Shown: positions 9,814 through 19,511, counted from the stretch's first letter. The stretch: DNA of 64,000 nucleotides from Affinundibacterium seohonense (GCF_014284305.1 NZ_JACOFW010000017.1:1-64000), one strand, 5' to 3'. Translations and numbers: made by a program. The notes: a model not told the origin generated them from the letters alone.

Positions 9814-9890
9814 GTTGTAGGGCGGGTGAAACCCGCGCCGCCAATACACCGAACACCTGAGCAGCGTGGGTTTCACCCGCCCTACAAGAT
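9814..9890. repeat. REP-like long hairpin (GTAGGGCGGGTGAAACCCGC family)
   Basis: A segment starting TGTAGGGCGGGTGAAACCCG is matched at its far end by CGTGGGTTTCACCCGCCCTA, so the whole element can fold into one long hairpin with internal palindromes. A second member lies at 14520-14604. It occupies the gap between ligase and monooxygenase genes of one operon, as REP elements often do, and could affect mRNA stability between the two cistrons. Confidence 0.7.
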
Positions 9891-9934
9891 CTAGATTGAA
9901 ACCAAGTTTGCACAAAAAACGAATCGATAAAAAC

Positions 9935-12328
9935 ATGAACATACTTTGCATAGGCGGTGGTCCCGCAGGTTTGTACTTTGCGATGCTGATGAAAAAGCAA
10001 AACCCAGCACATCGTATCGTCGTGGTCGAACGTAATCGTCCTTACGATACCTTCGGTTGGGGTGTGGTGTTTTCTGATCAGACTTTGGGTAATTTGGTGA
10101 AGGCTGATGAACAGACTGCCAGAACCATCTTGCAAGCCTTCAATCATTGGGACGACATCGATGTCCATTTCAAAGGCCAGGTCGTCACTTCCGGTGGACA
10201 TGGTTTTTGCGGTATTGGTCGCAAACGCTTGCTGAATATCTTGCAAGAACGCTGCGAGCAGCTCGGCGTGGAGTTGGTATTTGAAACCGATGTACAGGAT
10301 GATCAAATTTTAGCGCAAACCTATGGCGCCGATTTGGTGATCGCCAGTGATGGCTTGAATAGCCGGATTCGTACGCGTTATGAAACGACTTACCAACCCG
10401 ATATCGATACCCGCAAATGCCGCTTTGTCTGGCTCGGTACCAAGAAACTTTTTTCCGCTTTTACTTTCGCGTTTGAAGAAACTGAGCATGGTTGGTTTCA
10501 GGCGCACGCGTATCAATATGATGGTGATACCGCGACCTTCATCGTCGAGACCCCAGAAGAGGTGTGGTTGAAGGCTGGCCTTGATCAAATGGATCAAGCG
10601 CAAGCGATCGCGTTTTGTGAAAATTTATTCGCCAAGTATTTGGATGGCAATGCCTTGATGAGCAATGCTAGTCATCTACGTGGCTCAGCGAGTTGGATTA
10701 AATTTCCACGTATTATTTGTAAGCAGTGGGTGCATCAGAATCACATCAACGGCAAAAACGTACCCATCGTTCTAATGGGTGACGCTGCGCATACCGCACA
10801 TTTTTCCATAGGCTCAGGCACCAAATTAGCGCTTGAAGACGCGATCGAACTCGCTAATTGCTTCGCGCAACATGGTGCGAACGGTATGCAAGCGGTGATG
10901 GATGCCTACCAAGATTTGCGTGCGATTGAAGTATTGAAGATACAAAGTGCAGCACGTAATTCCATGGAGTGGTTTGAGAATGTGAGTCGCTACACCGCGA
11001 TGGAAGCGCCACAGTTTGCTTATTCAATGTTGACGCGCAGCCAGCGTTTGTCACATGAAAATCTGCGTCTGCGTGATGCCAATTACGTGCGTAGTTTTGA
11101 AGTCTGGATTGCGGAGCAAGCGTTTTTTAAAGCTGGTATCGCCATGCCCAAAACCAAACAGACTATTCCACCCATGTTCACACCTTTCAAAGTGCGCGAT
11201 GTGGTTCTGAAAAATCGCATCGTGGTGTCGCCTATGGCACAGTATTCTGCGGTCGACGGTGTGGCTGGTGATTTCCATTTAGTGCATCTCGGTAGCCGTG
11301 CGATGGGTGGTGCGGGATTGGTGTTTGCTGAAATGACTTGTGTCTCGGCTGAGGGCAGAATCACACCGGCTTGCCCCGGATTGTATGCGAAGGAACATAC
11401 CCAAGCATGGAAACGTACCGTTGACTTCGTACACGTCAACAGCGATGCCAAGATCGCGGTACAGCTCGGGCATGCGGGCGCTAAAGGCTCCACTAAACGC
11501 GCTTGGGATGGTATCGATCAGCCTTTGGATTCCGATAATTGGCCTTTGATTTCGGCGTCTGAACAACAATATTTACACGGCGTGTCGCAAGTTGCTAGAG
11601 CAGCGACCAAAGCGCAAATGACGCAAGTCTTGAATGAATTCGTCGCATCGACAATTGCTGCTGATGAGGCAGGCTTTGACTGGCTGGAATTACATTGCGC
11701 ACACGGCTATTTCTTATCGAGCTTTATTTCTCCCATAACCAATCAGCGCACGGATGAATACGGCGGCAGCTTGGAGAATCGCTGTCGTTATCCTTTAGAA
11801 GTTTTCGTTGCGATGCGTGCAGTTTGGCCAGCACATAAGCCGATGTCAGTACGTATTTCTGCGCACGATTGGGTCGAAGGTGGTATCACCCCTGACGATG
11901 CTGTGGCGATTGCTAGACTGTTTAAACAGGCCGGTGCAGACATGATCGATTGCTCATCGGGTCAGGTCAGCAAACAAGAAAAGCCGGTGTATGGACGCAT
12001 GTTCCAAACTCCATTTTCAGATCGCATTCGTAACGAAGTTCAAATTCCGACAATTGCAGTCGGCGCAATTTTTGAAGCCGATCATGTCAACAGCATCATT
12101 GCTGCTGGCCGTGCTGATCTGTGTGCGATTGCAAGACCGCATTTGGCTGATCCCGCCTGGACTTTGCATGAAGCTGCCAAGTTAGGATTTGCCGACATCA
12201 GCTGGCCACAACAATACATCGCCGGTAAATTGCAATTAGAACGCAATTTGGATCGTGAACGCCAAGTTGCTGCAGCGAGTCGTGGCATGAACCCGCAAGA
12301 AATCGCCGCAAAATTATTGGAAGGCTGA
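9935..12328 (+). CDS. abmA: 2-aminobenzoyl-CoA monooxygenase/reductase (fused flavoenzyme)
   Basis: The protein is a fusion. Residues 1 to about 400 form an FAD aromatic hydroxylase (dinucleotide motif IGGGPAG at residues 5-11, later [17 protein letters not shown]). Residues from about 414 form an old-yellow-enzyme FMN domain ([33 protein letters not shown]). This architecture is that of ACMR, which hydroxylates 2-aminobenzoyl-CoA at C5 and then reduces the ring without oxygen-dependent cleavage. The same architecture is often labelled salicylyl-CoA 5-hydroxylase/oxidoreductase. I chose ATG 9935, which begins directly at the FAD motif; an in-frame ATG at 9866 lies inside the REP hairpin. Confidence 0.85.
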   Translation: MNILCIGGGPAGLYFAMLMKKQNPAHRIVVVERNRPYDTFGWGVVFSDQTLGNLVKADEQTARTILQAFNHWDDIDVHFKGQVVTSGGHGFCGIGRKRLLNILQERCEQLGVELVFETDVQDDQILAQTYGADLVIASDGLNSRIRTRYETTYQPDIDTRKCRFVWLGTKKLFSAFTFAFEETEHGWFQAHAYQYDGDTATFIVETPEEVWLKAGLDQMDQAQAIAFCENLFAKYLDGNALMSNASHLRGSASWIKFPRIICKQWVHQNHINGKNVPIVLMGDAAHTAHFSIGSGTKLALEDAIELANCFAQHGANGMQAVMDAYQDLRAIEVLKIQSAARNSMEWFENVSRYTAMEAPQFAYSMLTRSQRLSHENLRLRDANYVRSFEVWIAEQAFFKAGIAMPKTKQTIPPMFTPFKVRDVVLKNRIVVSPMAQYSAVDGVAGDFHLVHLGSRAMGGAGLVFAEMTCVSAEGRITPACPGLYAKEHTQAWKRTVDFVHVNSDAKIAVQLGHAGAKGSTKRAWDGIDQPLDSDNWPLISASEQQYLHGVSQVARAATKAQMTQVLNEFVASTIAADEAGFDWLELHCAHGYFLSSFISPITNQRTDEYGGSLENRCRYPLEVFVAMRAVWPAHKPMSVRISAHDWVEGGITPDDAVAIARLFKQAGADMIDCSSGQVSKQEKPVYGRMFQTPFSDRIRNEVQIPTIAVGAIFEADHVNSIIAAGRADLCAIARPHLADPAWTLHEAAKLGFADISWPQQYIAGKLQLERNLDRERQVAAASRGMNPQEIAAKLLEG

Positions 12329-12329
12329 T

Positions 12330-13115
12330 ATGAATTTTTTTCATCCTGCTTTAGTTGGGAAACACGCTTTAGTCACCGGCGGCGCGACAGGTATAGGTCT
12401 AGCTATCGCGCAGGCATTGCTAGCGCAAGGAGTCAAAGTCACCATCACCGGACGTACCGAAGCAAACTTGCAAAAGGCAGTGCAGCAGTTGAATGAAGCT
12501 GGATTGATGCAAGCTATTGTGATGGATGTCAGCGATAGTGCTTCAGTCAGCGCTGGATTTACGCAAGCCGTCGAACAATTTGGTACGGTCGATATTTTAA
12601 TTAACAACGCAGGACAGGCAAGCTCCGCGCCATTTTTAAAAACAACGGAAGCGCAATGGCAGCAAATGCTGTCAGTCAATCTGACTGGCACCTTCCTTTG
12701 TACACAACAAGCTTTACCCGCCATGTTGGCGCAATCATGGGGGCGCATTGTGAATGTCGCAAGCACCGCAGGATTGAAGGGTTATGCCTATGTCGCTGCC
12801 TATGCAGCCGCGAAACATGGCGTGATCGGTTTAACTAAGTCATTAGCATTAGAAGTCGCGCAAAAAGGGGTAACGGTCAACGCCGTGTGCCCGGGCTATA
12901 CCGAGACGGACATCGTACGTGAAGCGGTCGCCAATATCATGGCAAATACAGGTCGTAGCGAAGAGCAAGCGCGTGCAGAACTCTCGGCAGGTAACCCGCA
13001 AAAGCGGCTGATTCAACCCGAAGAAGTCGCCGATGCAGTGCTTTGGTTATGCTCACCTGCCAGTGCGTCCCAAAATGGGCAAGCCATTGCCGTTGCCGGC
13101 GGCGAGGTGATGTGA
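12330..13115 (+). CDS. SDR-family dehydrogenase (3-hydroxyacyl-CoA type)
   Basis: A 261-residue classical short-chain dehydrogenase. It has the cofactor motif TGGATGIG, NNAG, the catalytic Ser in NVASTAG and the YAAAK pair, followed by the PGYTETD loop. It starts one base after the monooxygenase stop, so the two are translationally linked. In the 2-aminobenzoyl-CoA pathway a dehydrogenase of this type is expected to oxidise a ring alcohol in the beta-oxidation-like steps; the exact substrate is inferred. It overlaps the MarR start by one base (TGATG). Confidence 0.85.
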   Translation: MNFFHPALVGKHALVTGGATGIGLAIAQALLAQGVKVTITGRTEANLQKAVQQLNEAGLMQAIVMDVSDSASVSAGFTQAVEQFGTVDILINNAGQASSAPFLKTTEAQWQQMLSVNLTGTFLCTQQALPAMLAQSWGRIVNVASTAGLKGYAYVAAYAAAKHGVIGLTKSLALEVAQKGVTVNAVCPGYTETDIVREAVANIMANTGRSEEQARAELSAGNPQKRLIQPEEVADAVLWLCSPASASQNGQAIAVAGGEVM

Positions 13116-13636
13116 TGAGCGAGCGAGACGCGACTACTTACCCTACTGATCCCATTGATCTAGAAACTCGCTTAACCCAAGATCATCATCAGTCTTTAAA
13201 ATTATGGCTGCGTATGTTATCGACGACGGTCATGATAGAAAACGAAATTCGCAATCGCTTGCGTTCAGAGTTCGATACTACCTTGCCCCGCTTTGATTTA
13301 ATGGCGCAACTAGAGCGCCATCCCGACGGTTTGCGTATGGGTGAATTATCCAAGCGTATGATGGTTACCGGTGGCAATATTACTGGTATTACCGATCAGC
13401 TAGAGCAAGAAGGTTTGGTCATGCGTGTGACCGATAAACAAGATCGACGTGCATACAGCGTGAAACTGACGCCAGCTGGGCGCAAGGCATTTAAGACTAT
13501 GGCAAGTGTTCATGAAGCCTGGATTGCGGAGTTGTTTTCCGGTTTAGACGCGGAACAAAAAAGTCAAATGATTAGCTTGTTGTCGAGTGTGAAGTCGGAT
13601 TTGAGCGCAGGTAACAAGCAAAATGAAAAAGAATGA
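13115..13636 (+). CDS. MarR-family transcriptional regulator
   Basis: About 173 residues from the ATG that overlaps the SDR stop. A winged-helix DNA-binding domain is visible: [20 protein letters not shown] as recognition helix region and [19 protein letters not shown] as wing. MarR proteins in aromatic degradation clusters commonly repress the operon and are released by an aryl-CoA or acid; that role here is inference. It lies inside the operon rather than divergent from it, implying autoregulation. The 3' end overlaps the hydratase gene. Confidence 0.85.
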   Translation: MSERDATTYPTDPIDLETRLTQDHHQSLKLWLRMLSTTVMIENEIRNRLRSEFDTTLPRFDLMAQLERHPDGLRMGELSKRMMVTGGNITGITDQLEQEGLVMRVTDKQDRRAYSVKLTPAGRKAFKTMASVHEAWIAELFSGLDAEQKSQMISLLSSVKSDLSAGNKQNEKE

Positions 13637-14498
13637 GAACGATATGAACTACCTCAACGGAAAAGCCAGCGATCTAGCTGGCAATCATCAAATGCTAGCG
13701 AATTATCAGGCCACGCACTTTGCCTATCAGGTCAAGGATAAAGTCGCGACGATCACTTTAAATCGTCCTGAACGCAAAAACCCGTTGACCTTTGATTCCT
13801 ATGCAGAATTACGCGATCTGTTTCGTGTTATGTGCTATGCCGACGATATCAAGGCGATCGTAATCACGGGGGCGGGTGAAAATTTTTGTTCAGGGGGCGA
13901 TGTACACGAAATCATCGGGCCACTGACCCAACTCGACATGCCAGGCCTGCTGCGTTTCACTCAAATGACGGGTGATTTGGTCAAAGCCATGCGTGCCTGC
14001 CCACAGCCTATCATCGCTGCCGTTGATGGCATCTGTGCCGGAGCAGGAGCGATTATTGCGATGGCGTCGGATATTCGGATAGGAACCAGTCGCAGCAAAA
14101 CGGCGTTTCTCTTTACTCGTGTTGGACTAGCAGGGTGCGACATGGGCGCTTGCGCAATTTTGCCACGCATCATAGGCCAAGGTCGCGCTTCCGATTTGCT
14201 ATACAGCGGACGCAGTATGTCAGGCGAAGAGGGCGAGCGCTGGGGATTTTTTAATCAATTAACTGAACTAGATCAATTGATCAGTGCAGCACAAAGCTAC
14301 GCTAGCAATCTCGCAAATGGCCCAACATTCGCCCACGCGATGACCAAGAAAATGCTGCACGAAGAATGGGACATGAGCGTCGATCAAGCGATTGATGCCG
14401 AAGCAAAAGCGCAGGCGATTTGCATGATGACGAATGATTTTCATCGGGCTTATCATGCGTTTGTGAATAAAGAAAAGCCAAAATTTGAAGGTAACTGA
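13623..14498 (+). CDS. Enoyl-CoA hydratase/isomerase family protein
   Basis: A crotonase-fold protein of up to 291 residues. The oxyanion-hole segment [12 protein letters not shown] and the second one [23 protein letters not shown] are present. Catalytic acids of hydratases at the GxGxCDL-like position appear as [18 protein letters not shown]. Translation may begin at 13623 or at the ATG at 13644, which has a GAGAA element before it. It presumably hydrates the ring double bond or opens the ring in the aminobenzoyl-CoA route. It is followed by REP-like repeats. Confidence 0.85.
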   Translation: MKKNENDMNYLNGKASDLAGNHQMLANYQATHFAYQVKDKVATITLNRPERKNPLTFDSYAELRDLFRVMCYADDIKAIVITGAGENFCSGGDVHEIIGPLTQLDMPGLLRFTQMTGDLVKAMRACPQPIIAAVDGICAGAGAIIAMASDIRIGTSRSKTAFLFTRVGLAGCDMGACAILPRIIGQGRASDLLYSGRSMSGEEGERWGFFNQLTELDQLISAAQSYASNLANGPTFAHAMTKKMLHEEWDMSVDQAIDAEAKAQAICMMTNDFHRAYHAFVNKEKPKFEGN

Positions 14499-14519
14499 AA
14501 TTAGGCTGATGCTTTGAAG

Positions 14520-14604
14520 ATGTAGGGCGGGGGCAACCCGCGCCGCCAGAACCTAGAGCACGGCGGATCGACCTATGTGCGGCGCGGGTTGCACCCGCCC
14601 TAAA
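14520..14604. repeat. REP-like long hairpin, second copy of the GGGCGGG family
   Basis: TGTAGGGCGGGGGCAACCCG on the left is matched by CGCGGGTTGCACCCGCCCTA on the right, with an internal CGCCG/CGGCG set. The sequence shares its outer arm with the 9814-9890 element and lies likewise between two genes of the aromatic cluster. Confidence 0.7.
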
Positions 14605-14668
14605 ATTGGCAGCGGTTATGATCGACCTTGGAATTGAATTTTTCTACGTAGATTGATGAAGGATTTAA

Positions 14669-14855
14669 GCCCCTCTCCCGCAGGCGGGAGAGGGGTTGGG
14701 GTGAGGGACGTTCAGATTAGCAAAACGTTCGCGGAGTGTAAATTCTCGAATATTGAATTGATGGTGTCGTTTTGATGTTTCGACTTTTTTTCGACATACT
14801 GAAACACCCTCATCCCCGACCCTTCTCCCGCTTTCGGGAGAAGGGAGATTAGCGT
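14669..14855. repeat. Pair of inverted REP elements (CCCTCTCCCGC family)
   Basis: One copy at about 14669-14706 has the hairpin CTCTCCCGC/GCGGGAGAG and a GGTTGGGGTGAGGG tail. A related copy in opposite orientation at about 14807-14852 reads CCCTCATCCCCGACCC, then CTTCTCCCGCTTTCGGGAGAAG. Together they make a BIME-like unit that fills most of the 435-base gap before the acyl-CoA dehydrogenase. Confidence 0.7.
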
Positions 14856-14933
14856 CTTGAAATAGAATTGATTAGAAATTGATGAGGAATTGATGAGTAA
14901 GCATTTCTCTATCGCATAAATAACAGGAAACAC

Positions 14934-16121
14934 ATGTCAAACACTTCCCACCTAAACTGGCCCTTCTTCAACGAAGATCATCGCCAATTACAAATGCAAT
15001 TGGATCATTGGGCAAGCGAGAACATTCATCAAACGCACGGCAAAGATGTCGATCAAGAATGTCGCGACCTAGTCAAACAATTGGGTGAAGCAGGCTGGTT
15101 GAAGCATGCAATTGGTGGTAGAGCATACGGTGCGAATCAAGATGTGATTGATACCCGCGCAATCTGCATATTGCGTGAAACTTTAGCGCGCTATTCAGGC
15201 CTCGCCGATTTTGCTTTTGCCATGCAGGGCTTGGGTACAGGCGCTATTAGTTTGTTTGGTAGCGAGCAACAAAAAAACATTTACTTAGAAAAAGTCGGAC
15301 AAGGCAAATTGATTTCGGCGTTTGCATTGTCAGAACCCAACGCGGGCTCTGATGTCGCTGCTATGCAATGTGCAGCAACTCTGGTTCACGATGCGCAGGG
15401 CGATTACTATTTACTCGAAGGTGAAAAGACCTGGATTTCGAATGGCGGCATCGCTGATTTTTACGTGGTGTTTGCCCGCACTGGTGAGGCAGCTGGTGCA
15501 CGCGGTATCTCAGCTTTCATTGTTGACGCTGACATTGATGGATTTGACATCGCGGAACGCATAGACGTGATCGCCCCGCATCCCTTAGCGCGATTAAAAT
15601 TCAATCAATGCCGTATCCCCGTCGGCCAGCGTATTGGTGAAGCAGGGCAAGGCTTCAAAGTGGCGATGGCGACGCTCGATGTCTTCCGTACTTCGGTGGC
15701 TGCAGCAGCTTTGGGTTTTGCACGCCGTGCTTTAGATGAAGCAATGGCGCGTGCCACAAGTCGAAAAATGTTTGGGCAAACGCTCGCTGATTTTCAATTA
15801 ACCCAAGCTAAGTTAGCGCAGATGGCAACCACTATCGACAGCGCGGCTTTATTGGTGTACCGCGCAGCGTGGCAACGTGATCAAGGAGAGCGTGTCACTA
15901 AAGAAGCGGCGATGGCAAAAATGGTCGCGACCGAAGGTGCACAACAAGTGATTGATGCGGCTGTGCAGATGTTTGGCGGCATGGGTGTGATGAGTGAAGT
16001 ACCAGTGGAAAGACTGTATCGCGAAATCCGAGCATTGCGTATTTACGAAGGTGCTACCGAGGTGCAACAACTGATCATCGCGCGTGAAATGTTGAAGGAC
16101 TATAAGGATGCGAATCTATGA
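14934..16121 (+). CDS. Acyl-CoA dehydrogenase
   Basis: A 395-residue FAD enzyme of the usual length. The motifs [12 protein letters not shown] and [17 protein letters not shown] are the FAD-binding core, [19 protein letters not shown] precedes IYEGATEVQ, and Glu in YEG is at the catalytic-base position. AGGAAA precedes the ATG. It oxidises a CoA thioester in the final beta-oxidation part of the aromatic pathway; the substrate is inferred from context. It overlaps the thioesterase gene by four bases (ATGA). Confidence 0.9.
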   Translation: MSNTSHLNWPFFNEDHRQLQMQLDHWASENIHQTHGKDVDQECRDLVKQLGEAGWLKHAIGGRAYGANQDVIDTRAICILRETLARYSGLADFAFAMQGLGTGAISLFGSEQQKNIYLEKVGQGKLISAFALSEPNAGSDVAAMQCAATLVHDAQGDYYLLEGEKTWISNGGIADFYVVFARTGEAAGARGISAFIVDADIDGFDIAERIDVIAPHPLARLKFNQCRIPVGQRIGEAGQGFKVAMATLDVFRTSVAAAALGFARRALDEAMARATSRKMFGQTLADFQLTQAKLAQMATTIDSAALLVYRAAWQRDQGERVTKEAAMAKMVATEGAQQVIDAAVQMFGGMGVMSEVPVERLYREIRALRIYEGATEVQQLIIAREMLKDYKDANL

Positions 16122-16537
16122 GCCTGGTGTTTCGCGCGCCTATTAGCATCCGTTTCGCGCATTGCGATCCCGCCGGCATCGTGTTTTATCCGCGCTATTT
16201 TGAATTGATTAACGGCGTGGTAGAAGATTGGTGCGCGCAGGGTTTAGGAGTGAGTTTTCATGAAATGCATATGGTGCAAGGTATCGGATTGCCGACCGTG
16301 CATATAGAAACCGATTTCGTGAAAACCAGTGTAATGGGTGATAAGTTAATTGCTGAATTACGTGTGATTAAACTAGGGCGTGCATCGGCTACCTTGGAAA
16401 TTCGAATGCTAGGGCAAGAACAAGATTTACGACTAAAAGCCCAACTCGTGTTGGTGATGGCGCATGTCAAAGAGCGCAAAGCCATCGCATTACCCGTGGC
16501 TTTACGTGAACAAATGCAGAAGTATCTGACGGACTAA
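16118..16537 (+). CDS. Acyl-CoA thioesterase, 4-hydroxybenzoyl-CoA thioesterase family
   Basis: A 139-residue hotdog-fold protein. The active-site signature [17 protein letters not shown] contains the catalytic Asp. It overlaps the dehydrogenase stop by four bases. In this cluster it may rescue CoA from dead-end aryl-CoA esters or release a product acid. Confidence 0.85.
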   Translation: MSLVFRAPISIRFAHCDPAGIVFYPRYFELINGVVEDWCAQGLGVSFHEMHMVQGIGLPTVHIETDFVKTSVMGDKLIAELRVIKLGRASATLEIRMLGQEQDLRLKAQLVLVMAHVKERKAIALPVALREQMQKYLTD

Positions 16538-16577
16538 TCGCGCCAGCACTGAACGAATTATCTTGAAAGGAAATACT

Positions 16578-16970
16578 ATGGATTTTTTACAACCACCGGG
16601 CTGGGTACGGCCACGCGGTTATTCAAATGGCGTTGCGGCCACAGGACGCACGATATGTGTCGGCGGCATGATAGGGTGGGATGGGCAAGAGCAATTTCAT
16701 TGCGATGACATCGCCGGACAAACACGTCAAGCCCTGCAAAATATTGTGGAAGTCTTAGCCGAAGGCGGCGCGAAACCTGAACATATCGTGCGTATGACTT
16801 GGTATGTCATCGACAAAAAAGAATATGTGGCAGCGTATAAAGAAATCGGTGCTGCGTATCGTGATGTCATCGGCAAGCATTTTCCAGCAATGGCGGCGGT
16901 GCAAGTGGCGGGATTGATCGAAGACCGCGCCCGTGTGGAAATTGAAGTCACCGCTATTGTTCCCGATTAG
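16578..16970 (+). CDS. Rid (YjgF/YER057c/UK114) family protein
   Basis: About 130 residues from the ATG preceded by AAAGGA. It shows the Rid fold pattern: RGYSNGVAATGRTICVGGMI near the start, then QTRQALQNI and VRMTWYVIDKKEY. At the position where archetypal RidA enzymes have the catalytic Arg after FPA (PARS), this protein has FPAMAAV, so Met replaces Arg; it therefore belongs to a Rid subgroup without the known deaminase residue. The ACMR product is an enamine-type ring compound, so an imine/enamine-handling protein fits the pathway, but its chemistry here is unproven. Confidence 0.8.
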   Translation: MDFLQPPGWVRPRGYSNGVAATGRTICVGGMIGWDGQEQFHCDDIAGQTRQALQNIVEVLAEGGAKPEHIVRMTWYVIDKKEYVAAYKEIGAAYRDVIGKHFPAMAAVQVAGLIEDRARVEIEVTAIVPD

Positions 16971-17019
16971 TTTCTTTCTTGGTAGTCTTTCGCAATGATG
17001 GTTCTGGCGGTTCGGCTAG

Positions 17020-17175
17020 GTCGCCAAGTTTGGGCAAGGCGGTTCGGGTCTTGGTCTGAATATTTGCTACAACATCGTCAGCGGTTTACTTGGCGGGGAA
17101 ATTCATGTGAATTCTATCGTCGGTGTCGGCACGAAATTTATGATGACTATCCCCTTAGTTGTTCAAGAAAACTAG
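17020..17175 (+). pseudogene. Sensor histidine kinase, C-terminal ATPase-domain remnant
   Basis: From 17029 the frame reads FGQGGSGLGLNICYNIV, then LLGGEIHVNSIVGVGTKFMM, ending in TAG at 17173-17175. This is the G2 box and last strands of a HATPase_c domain of a sensor kinase. An in-frame TAG (17017-17019) lies just upstream, and no start, dimerisation helix or N-box is found in frame; NDG and SGGS codons just upstream in another frame suggest decayed sequence. About 50 codons survive. No partner response regulator is nearby. Confidence 0.7.
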
Positions 17176-17203
17176 GCTGAGTTAAGTTCTGATGTTTTCC
17201 TTC

Positions 17204-18655
17204 TCAGGTTCGAGCGAGCAAGTTGGTTGCGACATCTCTGATCACTGCCAATAAGTAATCAATCGATACTTCACTCTTACGATGATTAATGATGCAGGCA
17301 CGCAAAACAAATTCACCGCGTAATTTCGTACCGGTGATAAAGATTCTTCCATCGGATTCTAAAGCAGGGATTAAATCTTGATTGAGTTGAATGATTTTTT
17401 CGGAACTTAATTGCGTGCCGATATAACGGAAGCAGGCAATCGCTAAATCGCTATGTGTTTTTAGTTCAAAATCACTGGCTGCATCTAGACGTTTTTCTAA
17501 GTAACGCGTCAGGTCTAGGTCCTTTTGCATCATTGCTTGAATTTTGGTGAAACCATAGGCTTTCAATGACATCCAGACTTTAAACGCTTTGGCATTCCGT
17601 GAGAGCTGAAAATAATGTTCGTTAAATTCTAATCGTTCGCTCTTTGCTTCCAATGAGGTGTCGAGATAGTCGGCTTGTTTAAAATACGATTCGCGCAATA
17701 CCTCCCAATTACGCACGAGCGTGCAGCCGATTTCAAATGGTTGGTACAGCCATTTGTGAAAATCGAGAGCAATCGAATCGGCTAATTCCATCCCCGCATA
17801 CTTCGCTTTAAGTTCAGGCAGCGACGACACTAGGCCGCCATAAGCACCATCCACATGGAACCACATTGCATATTGCTTGGCGATATGCGCGAGCGCCGTT
17901 AAATCATCAATCGCACCCGTATTCACTGTGCCGGCATTGCCAACGATACAGAACGGCGTGTAGCCTGCTGCTAGATCGATTTCGATTTGCTGCTTGAGTG
18001 CTGCCAAATCAATTTTGAAATCGGCATCCGTGGCGATACGACGGAGTTGATTGCTACCAATGCCGAGTAGCGAGACGCTTTTGTCGGTGCTGCTATGGGT
18101 TTCGGAACTGCAGTAGACGGTGAACGGCTTCAAACCAAACAAGCCGTTTTTGTTAACGTTGTATTGACGTAAAAAAATATTCCTCGCTACGGTCAGTCCA
18201 GTGAGCGTGGCTGCCGAACCACCGGAGACCATCACACCACCAGCTTCCGGAGTATAGCCAACCATGTCAGCTGTCCATTTAACGACCCGTTTTTCAATTT
18301 CTGTCATGGCCGCGCCCAGATGCCATTTGGTCGCATTTTGACTAATCGTCGAACATAGAAAGTCCGCGACAGTTGAGATTTGATTGCCGCCAGCCATGAC
18401 GTAGGCATACATATTCGGTCCCAAATTCCCTGTCGCAGTATCGAATACACGATGTTTGACCAAATCTAATAAATCTAGCGCATCACATCCGCGGAGTGGC
18501 AATGGCTCGTCAAACCATGAGGCGACTTCGCTCTGCGGGAAATGGTGAAAACCTTCTTGCTGATCGACTCTTGCATATTGATCCAATACAAGAGCCGTGG
18601 TCTTCTGCAAGATAGTTTGTAGCTCTTGTGGGCTGTAGTCGAGACTGTCGTTCAT
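17204..18655 (-). CDS. Pyridoxal-phosphate-dependent group II decarboxylase family protein
   Basis: A 483-residue fold-type I PLP enzyme. The motif AGTVNTGAIDDL, the cofactor Asp in WFHVDGAYGG and the Schiff-base Lys in ALDFHKWLYQPFEIG are all present; DFHKW is typical of glutamate/tyrosine/aromatic amino acid decarboxylases. Substrate specificity cannot be read from the sequence. The gene stands alone, convergent with the kinase remnant. Confidence 0.85.
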   Translation of the reverse strand: MNDSLDYSPQELQTILQKTTALVLDQYARVDQQEGFHHFPQSEVASWFDEPLPLRGCDALDLLDLVKHRVFDTATGNLGPNMYAYVMAGGNQISTVADFLCSTISQNATKWHLGAAMTEIEKRVVKWTADMVGYTPEAGGVMVSGGSAATLTGLTVARNIFLRQYNVNKNGLFGLKPFTVYCSSETHSSTDKSVSLLGIGSNQLRRIATDADFKIDLAALKQQIEIDLAAGYTPFCIVGNAGTVNTGAIDDLTALAHIAKQYAMWFHVDGAYGGLVSSLPELKAKYAGMELADSIALDFHKWLYQPFEIGCTLVRNWEVLRESYFKQADYLDTSLEAKSERLEFNEHYFQLSRNAKAFKVWMSLKAYGFTKIQAMMQKDLDLTRYLEKRLDAASDFELKTHSDLAIACFRYIGTQLSSEKIIQLNQDLIPALESDGRIFITGTKLRGEFVLRACIINHRKSEVSIDYLLAVIRDVATNLLART

Positions 18656-18834
18656 GGCTTACCTTTCAATGTTTTCTGCGCGATCTTTTTACTAAATTGT
18701 TGTTGGCGTTGTCAGTAGCGAAAGCTCTAGAACATGCAAGAAACGCATACCGAGTTTGTTAAAAGTTCACTCTCTAGTAATCCATGGTCAAGCCAGAGTA
18801 GTGCGCTTGTGTTGTGAATACGTCGATAGCCGGA

Positions 18835-19047
18835 CTAGTCATGACGAAAACGAAGGTGAAGAGTAATGGCTTTTTCATACTTGTTTTCGTCACTGCAATG
18901 TGGAGATCCAGATTTCACTAATAAATTGGCTTTGTTCAATCTTGATCGATAGCTTTTCGCGCCAACATCGATTGACAGTGAAGTCCCAGGATTGACCAGA
19001 ACTCGACTCGTATTGGGGTTGGCGCAATGAATTTTTAGGGCGACCAT
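18835..19047 (-). CDS. Possible small coupled ORF after DUF2164 gene
   Basis: A 70-codon frame begins with the ATG in TAATG that overlaps the DUF2164 stop by one base, a classic coupling arrangement. It has no separate ribosome site, signal peptide or recognisable domain. Codon choice looks ordinary, but the 3' half holds the 10-base inverted repeat at 18842-18892, which argues for a non-coding role. No function is suggested; it may be spurious. Confidence 0.3.
   Translation of the reverse strand: MVALKIHCANPNTSRVLVNPGTSLSIDVGAKSYRSRLNKANLLVKSGSPHCSDENKYEKAITLHLRFRHD
18842..18892. repeat. Inverted repeat TGACGAAAAC / GTTTTCGTCA
   Basis: Two exact 10-base arms (18842-18851 and 18883-18892) enclose 31 bases. 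They lie within the small frame 18835-19047 and upstream of the PLP decarboxylase. The function is unknown. Confidence 0.4.
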
Positions 19048-19310
19048 TAAGAACGTTTTTTCTGCTTACTCCAGTAAGTAAATTCTTCGGCATGCACTTC
19101 AAAATCTAATTCTTGTACGCGAGTTTGCAAATGATTCTGAGCATCATTGACGGCTTGGTTGTAAATGCTGGGGCCAATTTCTTCCAATAAAAAATCTAAT
19201 AAGGCATTGGCTTGCAAATTGCCCAATTTGTCGTCCATATTCAGATCGAAATAGCGTTGCAAAGATTCGATGGCTTGTTTGCGGATGTCGGTTTTGAGTT
19301 GTATGGTCAT
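19047..19310 (-). CDS. DUF2164 family protein
   Basis: An 87-residue cytosolic protein with the DUF2164 core: KQAIESLQRYFDLNMDDKLG followed by LLDFLLEEIGPSIYNQAV. The family is of unknown function and usually 80-90 residues long, so ATG 19310 is preferred over 19340. It is divergent from the M16 peptidase gene. Confidence 0.8.
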   Translation of the reverse strand: MTIQLKTDIRKQAIESLQRYFDLNMDDKLGNLQANALLDFLLEEIGPSIYNQAVNDAQNHLQTRVQELDFEVHAEEFTYWSKQKKRS

Positions 19311-19511
19311 GCTAAGTTGTCGACGATAGAGGGAACCCATAGTTTATCGGAATCCCTTTTGACTTTGTACTAGCTTAGCGGGGTAAAGCTTGAGGGTTTG
19401 TTCAATGGTTGTTTAAATTGTTCTAGTATTAATTAAATATTGGCGCGAGATTGTTTTATTGGCAAATATAGGCTACTTTACCGAACCTGTTTCTGCTTTC
19501 ATGGATTTTTT

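Noticed and set aside
16995-17180. 61-codon plus-strand frame
   Set aside because: It is the wrong phase; the neighbouring phase carries the histidine-kinase G2 box and its natural stop.
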